In this document: positions 22,253 to 35,039 of the stretch, piece after piece | Position numbering within the stretch: the first letter of the stretch is position 1 | Layout of the letters: every line of letters begins with the position of its first letter | From: Bagarius yarrelli | Lineage: Eukaryota; Chordata; Actinopteri; Siluriformes; Sisoridae | Direction: 5' to 3' | NCBI GenBank assembly: GCA_005784505.1 | Contig: VCAZ01000019.1 | Location: 1,598,501-1,662,500, forward strand | Length of the DNA: 64,000 nt | Translations under genes and position numbers: made by a program | Notes under the pieces: generated by a model | What the model was told of the DNA's origin: nothing | The model's database searches: none | The model's input: the letters and a program-made list of their open reading frames with translations, nothing else

Positions 22253-24290
22253 ACCATCTCAGCTCATAAATTGCTTGAAAGGTTTTATTTTATCCTGAAC
22301 ACCAAGTTTTAATGTCAAAAAGATCCCATATAATTCCATATAATCTGTTTTTTTTGCTTTATTTATTTACATACTGATAAGGGAAAAAACTGCAAGCCTA
22401 GAAATACAAAAATAATCATCATAGTCATTGGAAAAAAATGTTAAACATGATCAGAAATTGTGTATTTTGTCAACCTTGCATTTTATTTACTGAGCTTTAA
22501 ATGGGCATTTTTTGCTAAACACACATAGTCGCTTGTTCAATCTATAGTAATGATTATATAAGTTTTCATATAAAACATTTTATTTCTACCTCTGTGTCTT
22601 TTTGCTGGGGTTTTTCTTCAGGTGAACTGGTTTCCATGTGTTGCAGGCTGATTCACATCTCTAGATTGTCTGTAAGTGTGTGTGTGTGCTGAGTCAATGG
22701 TATCTTACAGTTAGATGACTAATAATGGACAAACAATAAGGCATTCATGAGTTTTTTTCAGAATCTGACACTGCATCCAGTATTCTGGCACTAAAATCTC
22801 AGTAAATCTATGATATATCTTCAGTTCCCTATATACAATACATCAACTGACGAGATGCTTCTTTCTGGCTGTTTCTCATAATTAAATGATGCTTTAGATG
22901 CTCACATAGCCAAAAAAATGCCAGTTTGACTTTTACCTTAAAACAGCACAACAGTTTATCTGCATCTGCCCAATAGCACAAAGGTTTCTAATGAATCGAT
23001 CCAACAATAAACCTTTCAACCTTTTAACATAACCTCAGATGTGCCGATGGATTACAGGAGTGATGATGCTGAAAGTGTGCAATTTATTAGGTATATTTAT
23101 TTCTATATCATATATTTATTATGTATATCAGCTTTTTTCGCAACCTAAACAATCTTTTACTATATTTAGACTGTATTTCTCATGACTCTACTGCTATTTT
23201 AAATAAAAAAAACAAAAGAAAAACAAAAACAGAGCCACCTATAAATCAATCAAGGCAGAAATGACTGTAATAAAGAGGTTATGTTTGCTTGGAAATGGAA
23301 ATGCCGGAAAACTCTGGAATAACATCCTGTGTCAGAATGTGTTTGGCTAATGAGGGTTGTCCTCTTGTGGACTTTGAGTTATCATTTAATTTAACCAACA
23401 TTATTTATATGGCTGCATGTATCATGTGACCCAATTCCGATTTTGTTTCCTCCAGTGTGGTACAGATGGGATACGACTGTCGTCATAAGCAGGAAAAAAA
23501 TAGATTCTGTTATTTTCAGCTCGGTTTCAGGTGTATTTTTAAGATGTATTATTTTTGTTCGCTTAAAATTTGTTTCATCTGTAAAAAAATTACTATAAAA
23601 AAGATAATGATATTCATAACTCCTCCTCTTTTTTCTTTACCCGAAGAGATCATTGTTTTACCGACTTTTAAATATGATGTGGAAACAAAATACTGAATAA
23701 TTATTTCATCTTCGTTCACTGATTATCGCACCATTTTTACTTTCTTGTGCGTTGTTTTGCTGTGTTTAGTGTAAATGCAGATATCCGATACGGGTCAGTT
23801 TTAAAAGCTGATGTAAGCTGGTCATCAAAATCTGTAGAATAAATGCAGTGTATGATTAATCCCTTAACACAACAAAAAGGGATTTAAAAGGGAGCCTTAG
23901 GGCTCTTTTTGGATGTACAATTTTTTTCTTTTGTAATCTCTGCGGTAGTTGTGTGTAAATATTAAGGCCGAAAACCCAATTTCGGTTAAAAAATCATTTA
24001 TTCAACAGACAAACTGAAGTTTAATCAGTTAGAAAGAAGAAAAAATAAAGATTAGTAAGGCTAAAACTTTAGAAAATAAAGTAAATAATAGTAAAAAACT
24101 ACTACATTTTATAGAAAATCTACATGAATTTGATAACAATAATCAGTGATCACATAATCAGCTGGGCTGTGGATCAGAAATAAACAATACTGTTTAAAAC
24201 TAATGATAAAAATGGCTAACGGTACATCCTAAAACACTACCTCTTTTTAATGTATCAATTTGCATGACTTTCTTATAGAGTCCAGACACA

Positions 24291-24478
24291 GGGGGCAGTG
24301 GTGGCGCAAATGTTAAGTTGTTGATTGAAAGACCACCGCCAGTCTTAACCCTTCCTGCTCCAGGGGTGGCGTATCATAGCTGACCCTGCACTCTGACCCT
24401 AACTTACTAAGATGGGATATACGAGGAAACAAATTTCACTCTGCTGTAGAGTCCATGTGACAAATAAAGACATTTTTT
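24291..24478 (+). repeat. tRNA-derived SINE-like element, family 2
   Basis: Begins gggggcagtggtggcgcaaa. The body has tatcatagctgaccctgcac, then cttactaagatgggatat. Matches the copies at 41755-42000 and, more weakly, 36004-36200. Its head is tRNA-like, but the body differs from family 1. Confidence 0.65.
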
Positions 24479-24852
24479 AATTTACTGTGTATTAGATCTG
24501 TGTATAAGCTGTTACTATTATTGTGATAACCTTAAAATAAGTGCATCAGCATAAATGAAAATGTCATCCTTTTGTTGATCAGATTTGCAGATTCATCACC
24601 CCTGCAAGCTTGATGAGGTACCCTTAGATTTCCATCAAATTGTGTTCATAAAGTGTTATATCCAGGTAATAAGGTTAAAAGTCATTACAGTATTGTTGAA
24701 GATAAATGAGAAAGGAAAAAGGACAGTACCAGCATCTAGATTTCAAGCTAAAAATCAACTACTTTTTTTTACACATTTTTGCAGTAAAATGTTTCCCCCT
24801 TACACGGAACCCCAGCGTGATGGTAGGATATACGGTAAGTTTCTGGTTTTCT

Positions 24853-26953
24853 CTACAGGAAGCTCATTACTGTGCCTTTCTTCCCCACCTGCCACGGCTC
24901 CAGCGGGTAGAACCTAATCACGATACTGCAAAGACACAGAAAGGAAACAAAGCAGAAATCAGTGAGGGAGAGGTAAATATACATTTTAACCATTTTCAAC
25001 AGTCGGGTCCATGAAAATCTGCTGATAAATCTCCTAAGGATGTGTTAATGCAAGCAGGCGGAGAGTATTTATTTTCCTCATCTGTTTTTTATATAAAGGA
25101 TTATTATGGAGCTCAGTATGGACCACCCAGTTGTTATATTGGAGTGTTTTGGCTTTTTGTGGGAAAAGATTTATCATCAGAGGAAACCAAAATAAAGATT
25201 TTTGGGCAGAGGTGGTACAAGCCTAAAATTTCTCAGGCTTCAAGACCTACAGTGGGAACTGACAGGACAAAATGTAGAAAAAGCCTTGATATAAACCTGC
25301 TTCAGTCCGCTAAAGAAAAAACCGAAGCTTGGAATTAAATGTAGTTTTCAGCAGGGCGCTGATCCCAAAACAACATTAGAGTTGCTTAATAACAAAAATG
25401 ATAGACGTCATATAGTGTCCCAACCTCATAACATCCAGGTAGATCAGAACGTTTACCCATAATGCACTCAGTGTCCCAGGGTAGACCCAGCTGGACAATA
25501 AATTGAACCCTGATCTCAATCATGTTGAAAATCTGCATCACCAGGTACATTCACAGGTAGATTGATGGTACTCACTGCGTGTATGGTTATTAAAGATTAC
25601 AGACTTGCCTTAGTGAGCCTAAAGGTGTAATCTCTAGAAAACAGCTGGTATTTAATACATCGAATGAACGTGTAATGTTTCAGATCAGCCAATACAGGGT
25701 CTAGTTTTTCTTACCGAGTTTAGAATCTGGATTGGAGAGGCTCAGTTTTAAAATAGTGCTCTGTTTCTGCATCTATTACACACTTAGAAATGCTTCCAGA
25801 TTAACCTAATTTTTTACGAAGCACAGCTGGTTTAACGCAGTGTTCTGTCCCACTGACACGCATAACAAAAGCAGCAACACGTTGCCCTTTTGCACTGCTT
25901 TTTTTTGACTGCTGTAGCCACCAAATAATGTTTTCCAGGCCTCCACCTCCCCTAACTGGTGTGTATCTCAGTGTCTGAGAAGTTAAGTTTCTTCGGGCGC
26001 CATTATTCCGTGTAACAAATGAACAAATGAATACCAAGCTCATTAATATTTGGATTAGCATTCAGAGCTGCTCTGCGTGGACTATTTATGGTTAAAAATG
26101 GGCGTACAGGGCGGCATAGGTGGTGGATTAATGCAGGTGATTTCTGTGATTTTTAAAAGGCAACATTACTTACAGAGGTGCGTAAGCACCTAACATTTAT
26201 GATAACAAGTAACCTGTTGCCACTTTGTTGAAGGTCACTTTTGGAGCTGGCGGAGCAGAACATGCTCGCAAATATGAAAAGATTATTGAGAAGTCAGTGT
26301 ATGTAGCAATTACTGGACTGCAAAATATAGAAAAAAATGACATCATTCAAAATGACAAAATTCTCCAGATGACTTAAATCGCTTTCTTTGGAAAGAATTC
26401 ATTATTTTAGAATAACTGTGTTGATTTTGTAAGTGAGTAAATCTTTATAAAATCTAACACACACATTATAACGATGGATAAACACACTAGAATAAAGACG
26501 TAACTGGAATAATCAGTGTTTGCTGTTTTTCTGGAGATTCAGATACAGAAATTAAATAATTAAATGTAAAATCACACGGTATCGACTTCACTGTAGAAAT
26601 GAACTACAATTAATCTTTGTTGAAGTTATTAAGTGATTGTTTTATTGCGTCTGAATGATTTAAACTTGTGTGAAATGTTTATACAGTAACAGAACATAAA
26701 ACTATGTACAAATGATAAACACGATAACCCACAAATCACATGTTCTGAACTGTGATACAGTTAAATATAACTCAACATCCTGTAATGTGACTATTGCAGA
26801 TACACACACTGCCGTATTGATGCTAAAACCATATACTGTGCAGCTCTACTGGTCATCATTGAAAAACAGAGGCTTAAATGATCATAACATGCCAATCTTG
26901 GATTTAGACCAGACGGCAGTCTCATTAGCCGTAGTGCACATCCCTAGAGGTCA

Positions 26954-26985
<32 letters not shown>

Positions 26986-29900
26986 CACTGCGACACATAT
27001 TCCACTGATGAAATACATGTTAGTGCTTTATTTCTGCACTGAAGATTTTTCTGCTTTAAAACATTTACTTTATAGCCCGGATGATGAATGTGATCAAGGA
27101 CATCAAAGAGTAAGACTAAAGTCTGAGCCTAAACTTTTTCTGCAAACACACTTATCAACCTAAGCAAACCTTAATGAAGGTGTTATATCAGTGGTGGTAG
27201 AACCCCTACTGACCGGTCCTGACTGAGTCCCAGCTCCTGGGTGAGAAACTGGAAGAGTTTGGTGCTGTGCTCCTTGTTCTTCTCTGCGGTGTCAGTCACA
27301 GCGATGGCAGAAACCACCAGAGAAACGGCAGGGGAACATGAGCCAGCAATCAGCATAGGCAAATCAGCCTTTACTACCAGATTCATCCGCTGGGGAAAAC
27401 AAATCGGCAAGTTTAATTCAGGTTATCCTGTATATCTATATTATTAAAGCTCTATAGTGACACCTAGTGTCCTGTGTAAATAGGAGCAAACATTTTCCTG
27501 CATGGTTTTGTGTTTCCCTGCTTTTAAATTGAATTAAATTGAACTGAATGCCTTTCTTGTCATTGTAACACAGACAACAAAATTTATCAGTGCATTAAAT
27601 AGAACTTAAAAAAGGGCCTAAAAACAGCAAAAATAAATAGATAGATAATAAACACATAAAATAAAAAAAAACGATAAAAAAAACCAACAGCCATACATTT
27701 AGTCATTACACGAAATGATTATATTTTAGTGCTATTGACTTTGGTCATTTCTGTGGAATAGAAGCTGTTTTTGCGTCCATTTGTCCTTGATTTTAATGAG
27801 CTGTACCGTCTTCCTGACGGCAGAGGTTTAAATAGACGGTGTCCAGGTTGTGAGGTGTCCATTATTATATTCTGTTAAATCTGGTTAATTAGCCATTTTA
27901 AATAAAAGTTTTGGTACTAGATCAGGGACAGCAGTAACCTGTATTGGACAGGGATCACTTCAGGACAAGCGGCGGAACCTCATAGATGCCGATTTAATCA
28001 GTAACTGATATGACTCTCTGTGCCAACTTCTATTTCCCACCACAGATTGTTCCCCACACTTGCGGTCATTTAACTCTTAATTTTCCCTCACTACCGATGA
28101 GCCTCTGGAGAATAGTGGTGAAATGATGTAATTGCTAAGCTTATATCAGGCTAAAAATAAACCAGGCGATAGAATAAATTTGTTGTTAGGATAAATTTAA
28201 CAGGAATGCAATGAATGTATATGCAATAAAATAATGTAGGAACAGCTGGCAATTTTCCCAAGCATGGTTTGCATTTGCATTCGTGTCAAAGTGCAATCAT
28301 GACTATTTACAGAGAAGGTTCCAAAGCGTATGATAGTGCAGTAAAGCAGTGCCGACTATTCACAGCAACAGCAATTCTGCATTCTGCTAGATTTTGGAAC
28401 ATCTGCTTATTCAGTTCCAAAAGCATTAGTGAGGGTTAACACTGCCCCAGTCCGTCTATGGGCTTTATAAAGCTTTAGCAGACACCATGTCTATAAACAA
28501 AAGCTTCTTTGTTAAAATTCTATCAAATTTCTGGTTCAAACGCTTATGAGAATCATCTAAACACTGGGTTTTTCAATAGACTACTTCTTCAAATGATCGT
28601 TCTATGGTTGCATCGACGTAACATTATCAACATCTAAACATGACTCTGAACAAAATCTTAACGGATTTTCACCTGGACAATAAAAGACCTTCTGCTGTCA
28701 GTCTGAAAGTTTGACTACATTTACAGCGTCCTTAATCAAAGCGACTTAATTTATCTCTTGTATACAACTGAGCAACTGGGTGGTTAAGGGCCTTGCTCAG
28801 GGGCAACTTGGTGGTGTTGAGAATTGAACCCTGTTTTCCATTGAGCAGCCCAGCACCTTAACCACTGCGCTACCACTTCCCTCATGACTTCATGAGACTC
28901 ATTCTGGAACATGTTGAGGTCATTTTGAATTTCATTTATTATTTCATTCCATACAACCTGGTGGCAGCAGTTATGGGAAGATCAGCCTTCCTAGCTGAAT
29001 TCCTTGAAAGGGTTTTTTAGCCTTCTGCCATCCAGCGCCACCAGCAGGCGTCTCCACATCTGTAGACACTTTTTCTTGATGAAACTTTCACTGCTTATTA
29101 CATCATCTCTGATTTCTCAGACTTTAAATGAACATTTTACTGGATCACCTGCAGTGTGTTTAGCAGGACAGGTAGACGTAGACAGTGCAGTCATCCATCC
29201 ACTGTAAGAGTCAGACTTCCATCTACATTTGTAGTGTGTGTGTATATAAAGGAATAATAACAGAAAATTCCACTTGGCTTGACTACATCCCATAATAACA
29301 GTGAGATAGGGGGTGGGTTTTTTGTTAACCAACGAAATCGTCCAAAATCGCATACTACTTAAATAAGTACTACATTCAAGTTAATACTTCCTGACTGTTA
29401 AAAAAGTATGTTCTAAATAGTATGTCCTGGACAGCATGAATAAAATTCGGACATACTACATGTTGATATGGTCATGTGACATATGACATCACAGCAGCAC
29501 GGATATTAAGTTGTATGACAAGAAAAAGTGTTTTTTCCCATGCAGCTTCTGAATGAACTGAATGTGCCACACCTTTCGCCATTGTTGAATATGACGTGGG
29601 CTCATGGGGCAGTAAAGGGTCTATTGTATGCAGACCTAAGAATCCGGAACTTTCTGCAAACTGGTTTTTTTTTTCATTTAATAAGAATTCAGACTTACTA
29701 CCGTACTTGCCATGCATACTTGGTTTTGTATACTATGTACTAAGTATGCTTTTTGGGGCACACTAAAAGTTTTTACAGCCAAAAATTTGCCCAAATTCCA
29801 CTGTTTCTTTAGCCGTATGTTACAGGTGGTAACAATTTCAGGAAGTCAACTTTTGTATCAGTGATAAAATTAGGGAGGTATTATTTAAGATTGCTCATTG

Positions 29901-30919
29901 AATTGATCATTAAAAAATGTTGCGAACATCTCAACTTAAACCGTTTTATGAAAAGACAAAGACGAGACCATTGTTCATCTGACTATGGGGGGAGGTGGTA
30001 GCTCAGTGGCTAAGATGCTAGACCCTGCGGCTTGTGGGTTCCATTCCCAGCACCACCAAACACCCATCAGCCCCTGGGCCCCTGAGTAAGTCCCCCAACC
30101 CTCCAATCGCTCAGCTGTATAAATAAAATAAAGTAAGAATAAGGGCATCTGCCAAATAATGTATATGTATTTAACAAAAATAATTTATATGTAATTTGAC
30201 TTTTTTGTTTAACAAAAAAAAGTATTTTTACAATTTTATTCTGATAATAAGCTTAACTATAAAATCTGGCATATAGTTAATTAAATAACTTTTTTACAAT
30301 TTAATTAATTTATACATTCATAAATGCTTAATTTTATTAATCATTTTCAAAAAGTAATTGCTCATTTTTTACAATATTTACGATAAAATCTGACCTTGAA
30401 ATTACTTATAGTGTACAATCACATTATTTGATAACAGATGTAAATGTTTGTATGTTTAGGTTGGTTTTTTTTTTAAATAACCATAATTGTGCATACTATT
30501 TAATTTGATTTCTTTGTTTAAAAATAGATAAACATTATAATTCTATAAAGTCTTTAAAGCTGTTTATGTGATTTTCCTGCCACTGTTACCGTTATCCTGA
30601 CCGGAAAAGTCCCGGAGTACCAGGATGTTCATATTAATAAACACATGCTGTTGTCTGGAAAAGTTCACATTAAATTAATATATAAATACGTAGTTAAATA
30701 AATATTAAACTGTAAATAAAGATATTATTAAAAAGGTCAGGTTTTAACTCCGTGCTGTGATAAGAATGTTAGCTAGCTGCTTTAGCTAACTAAAACCGTA
30801 ACCCTACTCACGTCCTCCGGTTTTCCCAGAGCAGCCGCTGTGGTGGAGCAGAGCTTCTTCAGAAAGTCTTCAGAAAATTTACTGACGGGTAAGTTGGTCT
30901 GTAATTCGATAAACGGCAT
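24853..30919 (-). CDS. ddt: D-dopachrome tautomerase, 3 exons
   Basis: Cytosolic tautomerase and MIF-family cytokine-like protein. Exons: 30919-30812 (108 bp), 27389-27214 (176 bp), 24925-24853 (73 bp), with GT-AG borders. The phases close to 118 residues, the same length as human DDT. Seen: MPFIELQTNLP, with Pro2 as the catalytic N-terminal proline after Met removal; LGKPED at the exon 1 end; an exon 2 with LVVSAIAVTDTAEKNKEHS and FQFLTQELGLSQDR; and an exon 3 encoding IVIRFYPLEPWQVGKKGTVM and ending SFL. The PLExWQxGKxGTVM ending marks DDT rather than MIF. The neighbours gstt1 and chchd10 match the human 22q11.23 cluster. The introns are 2.3 and 3.4 kb. No second MIF-like copy was seen in the window. 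Confidence 0.96.
24926..27213. other. ddt intron 2
   Basis: Contains plus-strand sequence at about 25230-25510 that reads like decayed transposon, and a (CA)n at about 26955-26983. The short plus-strand frames here are not recognisable proteins. Confidence 0.4.
27529..27875 (-). mobile_element. LINE-like 3' end, reverse orientation
   Basis: On the minus strand it reads ggacacctcacaacctggac, then ctgccgtcaggaagacggta and tcaaggacaaatgg, and ends in an AATTCAATTTAATTC-type tail. This is the usual look of a 5'-truncated non-LTR element tail in fish. No coding remnant was seen. Confidence 0.55.
28714..28881 (-). repeat. tRNA-derived SINE-like element, family 1
   Basis: Reverse copy: tttacagcgtccttaatc, tggttaagggccttgctcag, gagaattgaaccctg, cagcaccttaaccactgcgc. 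Confidence 0.7.
29320..29770. mobile_element. non-autonomous element with actatgtactaagtatgc ends
   Basis: The left side reads aaaatcgcatactacttaaa and the right side tactatgtactaagtatgc, which are partly complementary. A related element lies at about 47085-47585. There is no transposase, so it is probably a MITE. Confidence 0.45.
29986..30172 (+). repeat. tRNA-derived SINE-like element, family 1
   Basis: Forward copy: ggaggtggtagctcagtggc (A-box-like), gtgggttccattccc (B-box-like), gcatctgccaaataatgtat tail. Confidence 0.65.
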
Positions 30920-31100
30920 TTTATTATTATTATTTATTTATTTAGCTTATTCTTTAGTTTAAAAAAGAAACTGAGTTTTAATTTTGCACCGGATACCGTC
31001 CACTCAAAAAACTGCTGAGAAGTCCCGCCCACACGACATGTGATGATGGCCGAAACGGTGAGAGACGCCTGCTTGTTTCCGCCATTGATTGGTTAAACTT
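30920..31100 (-). promoter_or_regulatory. putative ddt promoter region
   Basis: Upstream of the ddt start lie a GC-type cccgccc near 31023-31029 and, on the minus strand, a CCAAT sequence from gattggttaa near 31086-31091. These are generic promoter elements, so the call rests mainly on position. Confidence 0.3.
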
Positions 31101-31144
31101 GGATTTCAGAAATATGAATTAAACGTGTGCATAAAATAATTAGA

Positions 31145-31185
<41 letters not shown>

Positions 31186-31486
31186 ATGTTGGACTCGTGT
31201 AAGCAAATAAGCAAAAGGCAGGATTGTAGTGTATTTTCTTTTAACCAACGTTACCTGCAGGTTTTGATTTATTCCACCTCGTACCTTTAACAATAGTGCA
31301 TTTCATCTGTATAATTAAATGTTCTTTATAATTGTAAATGTTAAATAAGTTAAGAGATACCAGGATTTTTAACTAAGATAACTATTCCCAGATGTTGTAG
31401 AAGAAAATTTCCAGATGTGAGCCAAGCAAGAGGGAAAAGTGTGACGTAAACTATCCAGCGTGGCAGATACCTTAAAATAAGCAGCT

Positions 31487-31493
<7 letters not shown>

Positions 31494-31542
<49 letters not shown>
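31494..31542. repeat. (AT)n microsatellite
   Basis: Uninterrupted AT dinucleotide run of nearly 50 bp. Confidence 0.9.
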
Positions 31543-31544
<2 letters not shown>

Positions 31545-31885
31545 CTTATTTGACTATTTTTAAAGAGATTACAGGCATCTAAAAAAGAATTTTGGCACCA
31601 CCACTTTACTATACCAGGCTTTGGAAAATGCATAGTTGTTTTATTAAAATGTAATTTAACCTAAAGAAAATGAACACATCTAAGCGCACAATTTTTAGAA
31701 ATTATAATGTTTTGAGATCGAAACAGAAGAGTTTTTGGGGTCGGAGAGAAAGATTGAAAGAAATCTCTCTCCCAAAAAAACACCTGCAGGACAACCACAG
31801 CTATTGTAAAATAATTTATTATTAATTAAATGTAATTTATTAACTTTTTCACCACAATAATTAAGCCATCCTGGAGAAGAGAAAG

Positions 31886-32080
31886 TGGGAAGTGATGGCG
31901 CAGTGGTTAAGGTGTTGGACTGCAAACCAAAAAAAAATTGTGGGTTCAATTCCCTGCACCACCACGCTACCACTGTTGGGCCTCTGAGTTTAACCCCCAA
32001 TTGCTCAGTTGTATAGATAAAATAAATTGTGAGTCACTCTGGATGAAAGGTTGTCTGCCAAACGCTGCTAATGTAATGTA
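31886..32080 (+). repeat. tRNA-derived SINE-like element, family 1
   Basis: Forward copy: gggaagtgatggcgcagtgg, then gtgggttcaattccc (good B box), and the tail ttgtctgccaaacgctgcta. Confidence 0.7.
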
Positions 32081-32483
32081 AAAGCTTGTTCTGACATGTC
32101 TTTGGGTTACAGAAATTTCTTACAGAAGACAGGACAATGTTGCAGAAAGGTTTGTACCACACAGAATATTTGGTCTTCATAAATAGGCTAAAGGACAGTT
32201 AAAGAAAAACACTCTACTTTATTATTTACTATTTGTTCTTCTCATCATCGCTTAATTTCCTCGCTATTATTTAAAAAAACATTATAATACTACTATTTGC
32301 ATCCATTTTGTTCCAGAAGTTTATTCATCTGTTCTTTAAGCTGAAAATCACAGAGGTTTTTGATGTCATCTACATCTGCATAGCAACTGGTCAAAATTCC
32401 CATGTGATTTATTATAGCCGGGTTACAATAAAGCATTTAATGAGTCATATTAAATAAAGAAACATGAAGATAAATAGCAGCTC

Positions 32484-32489
32484 TTTATT
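32484..32489 (-). terminator. polyadenylation signal of chchd10
   Basis: AATAAA on the minus strand about 130 nt past the chchd10 stop codon. Confidence 0.5.
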
Positions 32490-32620
32490 TTTTTATCTCA
32501 CACAAACTATAGAACATTATCAATGTAAATAGAGGTCAAGTGCTGAAGGGGGGGCGGGGGGTGGAGGCGATGGACCAAGAGGACAGCTGTGTTTAGTGTT
32601 TAGTCCTTTTATAAAGCTCC

Positions 32621-32905
32621 TCACACCAGAGATGAAACACCTAGAAATGAAAAACAGAAAGAAAAGTTACACTTACAGTTTCTCAGCTTAAATTAAGCCG
32701 TTTTAGAAAGCAATACTAATTGGATGGAGATTCACACACAGGTCATGTGATAAAGTTCCTACCGTGTGAGAATTTGCACTGTTTGAGCGCCTCGTTAAAG
32801 CCTTCGCACAAGCTGAGGTCTGTCTGAGTGGTGGCACAGTCGAGAAACTGCCTGACTTCAAAAAGACAGGGCCCGACCTGAGGGGGAGCAGCTCGCACTG
32901 ACTCC

Positions 32906-32946
<41 letters not shown>

Positions 32947-34596
32947 AGAGAGAGGAGAGAGAGGGAGGAGAGGAGAGGATGGAGAGAGAGAGAGAGGAGA
33001 GGAGAGAAGAGGAGAGAGAGAGAGAGAGAGAGACAAAAAAGAGACTGTTTTGGACTTTGAATTTATTTAACCAAGTCCGTTTATATGTAAATAATTAAAT
33101 ATAAACAAAATAATTACTAAACAAATGGGGTAAAACAGTAAGTGATTAAAAAGATCAGTTTAACTTGGTGTAAAACAAAGAGAGAGAAAGAGCAAGGAGA
33201 GAGAGAGAGACAGTAAGAGAGAAAAAGAAAGAGTATGAAAAGAAAGAAAGACAGTATAAGAATAGAAGAGAGAGACAAAGACAAAGCGAGAGATAGAGAG
33301 AGAAGAAAAACAAGAGAAAAGATAGAGAAAACAAGAGGATAAGAGACAGAGAGAATGAAAAGAGGGTTAGAGATGATTGGGGGGGGAAGAAAGAAAGAAA
33401 AGACACAAAATGAAAAAGAGAGCAACCCAGATAAAGAAAACATGAGATAAAACATAAAAAAAGAAAAATTAAGGGGGACAGACAAAGAAAAAAAGATGAC
33501 AAAGAGAAAGAAATTGTTGATATGCTGCTGAATACAAACAGATCTGCCCCACAGTACATTCCACCGGATTATTATGATCTCCTTATTGGTCTGTTTAATT
33601 GTCTCCTTATTGTCAGATGGCAGACGGGTTACAGAATCCATGCGTGAGGTGGGAGAACATTGGTGTGTGAACATGTTGTGCAAGAAAAACCTGTTGTGTG
33701 TTCTGCGAGTGTAAACACTGACCTGTTGTGCAGGGGCCGGACGAGTTTCGGACGAGCCACTTCCACTAAAGGCCCCGGTTAGTGCGCCACCCACCACATG
33801 ACCCACAGCTGAACCCACGGCCACGCCTGCGGCTGTGGTGGCCATCTGAGCCATAAGGCCTGGCTGTTTGGGCTGAACAGGAGCCGGGGCCACTGCAGCT
33901 GGTGGAGGAGCCACTGGGGCAGGAGCGTACGACTGAGCAGGAGCGCTGCGAGAGGAAACACACTGTGGCATTAGATCAGGATGTCTGGGAGGATTACATA
34001 AGCTGTAGTATTTGATAAACACCCCATTTAAGTGTTTATTCTCATTGTATCACATATAAATATACATACAGTACACTGAGATATTTACACTCTATGAACT
34101 TGACCTTTAGTGACCCTTTGATGTGGGAAAAAGGACAACCTGGTAATTAAATAACCTCAGACTTTGTCTTTGTCCTTTTCTAAATAAGGATTTAAATCCC
34201 AGTGACACAATTTAACTATGGATTTAAACAGTTTTACCTTAAAACATCTTCATTTAAAAATCATCATTATTTACTGTAGCACATAAAAACTAGGAGAAGT
34301 TACACAACTGGATTAATAAGATTATGTGTTGGGTTTTTATCCCGCCTCCCCTGCAAGATGATTGGCTACAATTAGAGATCAATGAGGGAAAAAGCAGTCG
34401 GTGAAGCAATCTAGCCAATCACAGTAAAGTGGGCGGGATGATATTAGCAAATCACGATTTAAAACGGTTGAATATTTAGTGCGTCAGTGTTAGCAAACTA
34501 GCTATTAAGTTATTTTGACAATTTTCGGCACAACACATAGTTGTTGTTTTTTTACCTCGCTGATGCGGAAGGACGACTGCGACTTCCTCTCGCCAT
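32621..34596 (-). CDS. chchd10: CHCHD10, mitochondrial twin CX9C protein, 4 exons
   Basis: Small protein of the mitochondrial intermembrane space linked to cristae organisation (MICOS-associated). Exons: 34596-34556, 33945-33723, 32904-32763, 32640-32621, GT-AG throughout. The phases close to 141 residues, against 142 in human CHCHD10. Seen: a basic N-terminus MARGSRSRPSAS that can act as a targeting signal; a Pro/Ala-rich stretch (SYAPAPVAPPPAAVAPAPV); the conserved hydrophobic helix GLMAQMATTAAGVAVGSAVG followed by HVVGGALTGAFSG; then the CHCH domain with two exact CX9C motifs, C-LFEVRQFLD-C and C-EGFNEALKQ-C, ending KFSHGVSSLV. The CHCHD2 paralog is the main alternative, but the LMAQMATTAAGVAVGSAVGH and LSLCEGFNEALKQC wording and the synteny favour CHCHD10. 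The acceptor of exon 3 is formed by a long CT tract. Confidence 0.95.
32908..33500 (+). repeat. polypurine tracts in chchd10 intron 2
   Basis: Nearly pure GA runs at 32908-33034 and again about 33177-33500, separated by AT-rich sequence. On the gene strand they are CT runs leading into the exon 3 acceptor. Long serine/leucine/phenylalanine open frames on the minus strand are artefacts of this composition. Confidence 0.9.
33946..34555. other. chchd10 intron 1
   Basis: About 0.6 kb. It contains gattggctac and gccaatcaca (CCAAT-type sites in both orientations, about 34360-34420) and a gtgggcggga GC-type motif near 34429. These may be intronic regulatory sites; nothing else was seen. Confidence 0.35.
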
Positions 34597-35039
34597 GTTT
34601 GAAGAAACTTTAGAGTCGATAACGATAATAAGCTACAACTTGAGTTTCACAGTATCGCTGCAACAGCACGACTGAACTTCAGGCAGCCGGTACACGTGCA
34701 AATGACCTTGTGTGGACAACAGAGACGCGCATGCGCATTCAGCGTGCAAGGATACACGTGACTTGTGTGTCACCTTTCTTTATATTAAAGTTGATTGTTA
34801 AACTAAAAAATATAAAGTTTAAACGCAATTTTTTAGAAGACACTTCAATGTTTTAATAAAATAAAAAGAAAAATAAGAAGGAAAATAAATAACGTTATTT
34901 GAAATCGCTTTACATAAGCACTTGTTTTGTACGCCCTCTAGTGGAAAAAAGAAGAAATGCAAATTAGATAATGCATTTTTATTGGTTATTAATAGCCCCC
35001 TTATGTCTGTTACCTTCTGGCTCTCCCTTTTAGTTATGC

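Larger units (their letters stand above)
21399..24852. other. intergenic region between ddt and gstt1
   Basis: About 3.4 kb. The first 200 bp upstream of gstt1 should carry its promoter. Then come a long (AT)n at 21811-21875 and a LINE-like 3' end at 21878-22252, a tract with no features seen, and a family-2 SINE-like element at 24291-24478. No further gene was recognised. Confidence 0.5.
27390..30811. other. ddt intron 1 with repeats
   Basis: Contains a reverse LINE-like 3' end (27529-27875), a reverse SINE-like copy (28714-28881), an inverted-repeat element (about 29320-29770) and a forward SINE-like copy (29986-30172), then an AT-rich tract. No extra exon was seen. Confidence 0.5.
31101..32620. 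other. intergenic region between chchd10 and ddt
   Basis: About 1.5 kb with an (ATT)n at 31146-31184, an (AT)n at 31494-31542 and a forward SINE-like copy at 31886-32080. The chchd10 3' UTR occupies the upper end. Confidence 0.5.

Noticed and set aside
25042..25338. A 98-residue plus-strand frame in the ddt intron
   Set aside because: No recognisable domain, and the surrounding sequence reads like decayed transposon.
33117..34022. A 301-residue minus-strand frame
   Set aside because: It is chchd10 exon 2 read through into intron 2, where the CT-rich sequence lacks stops.
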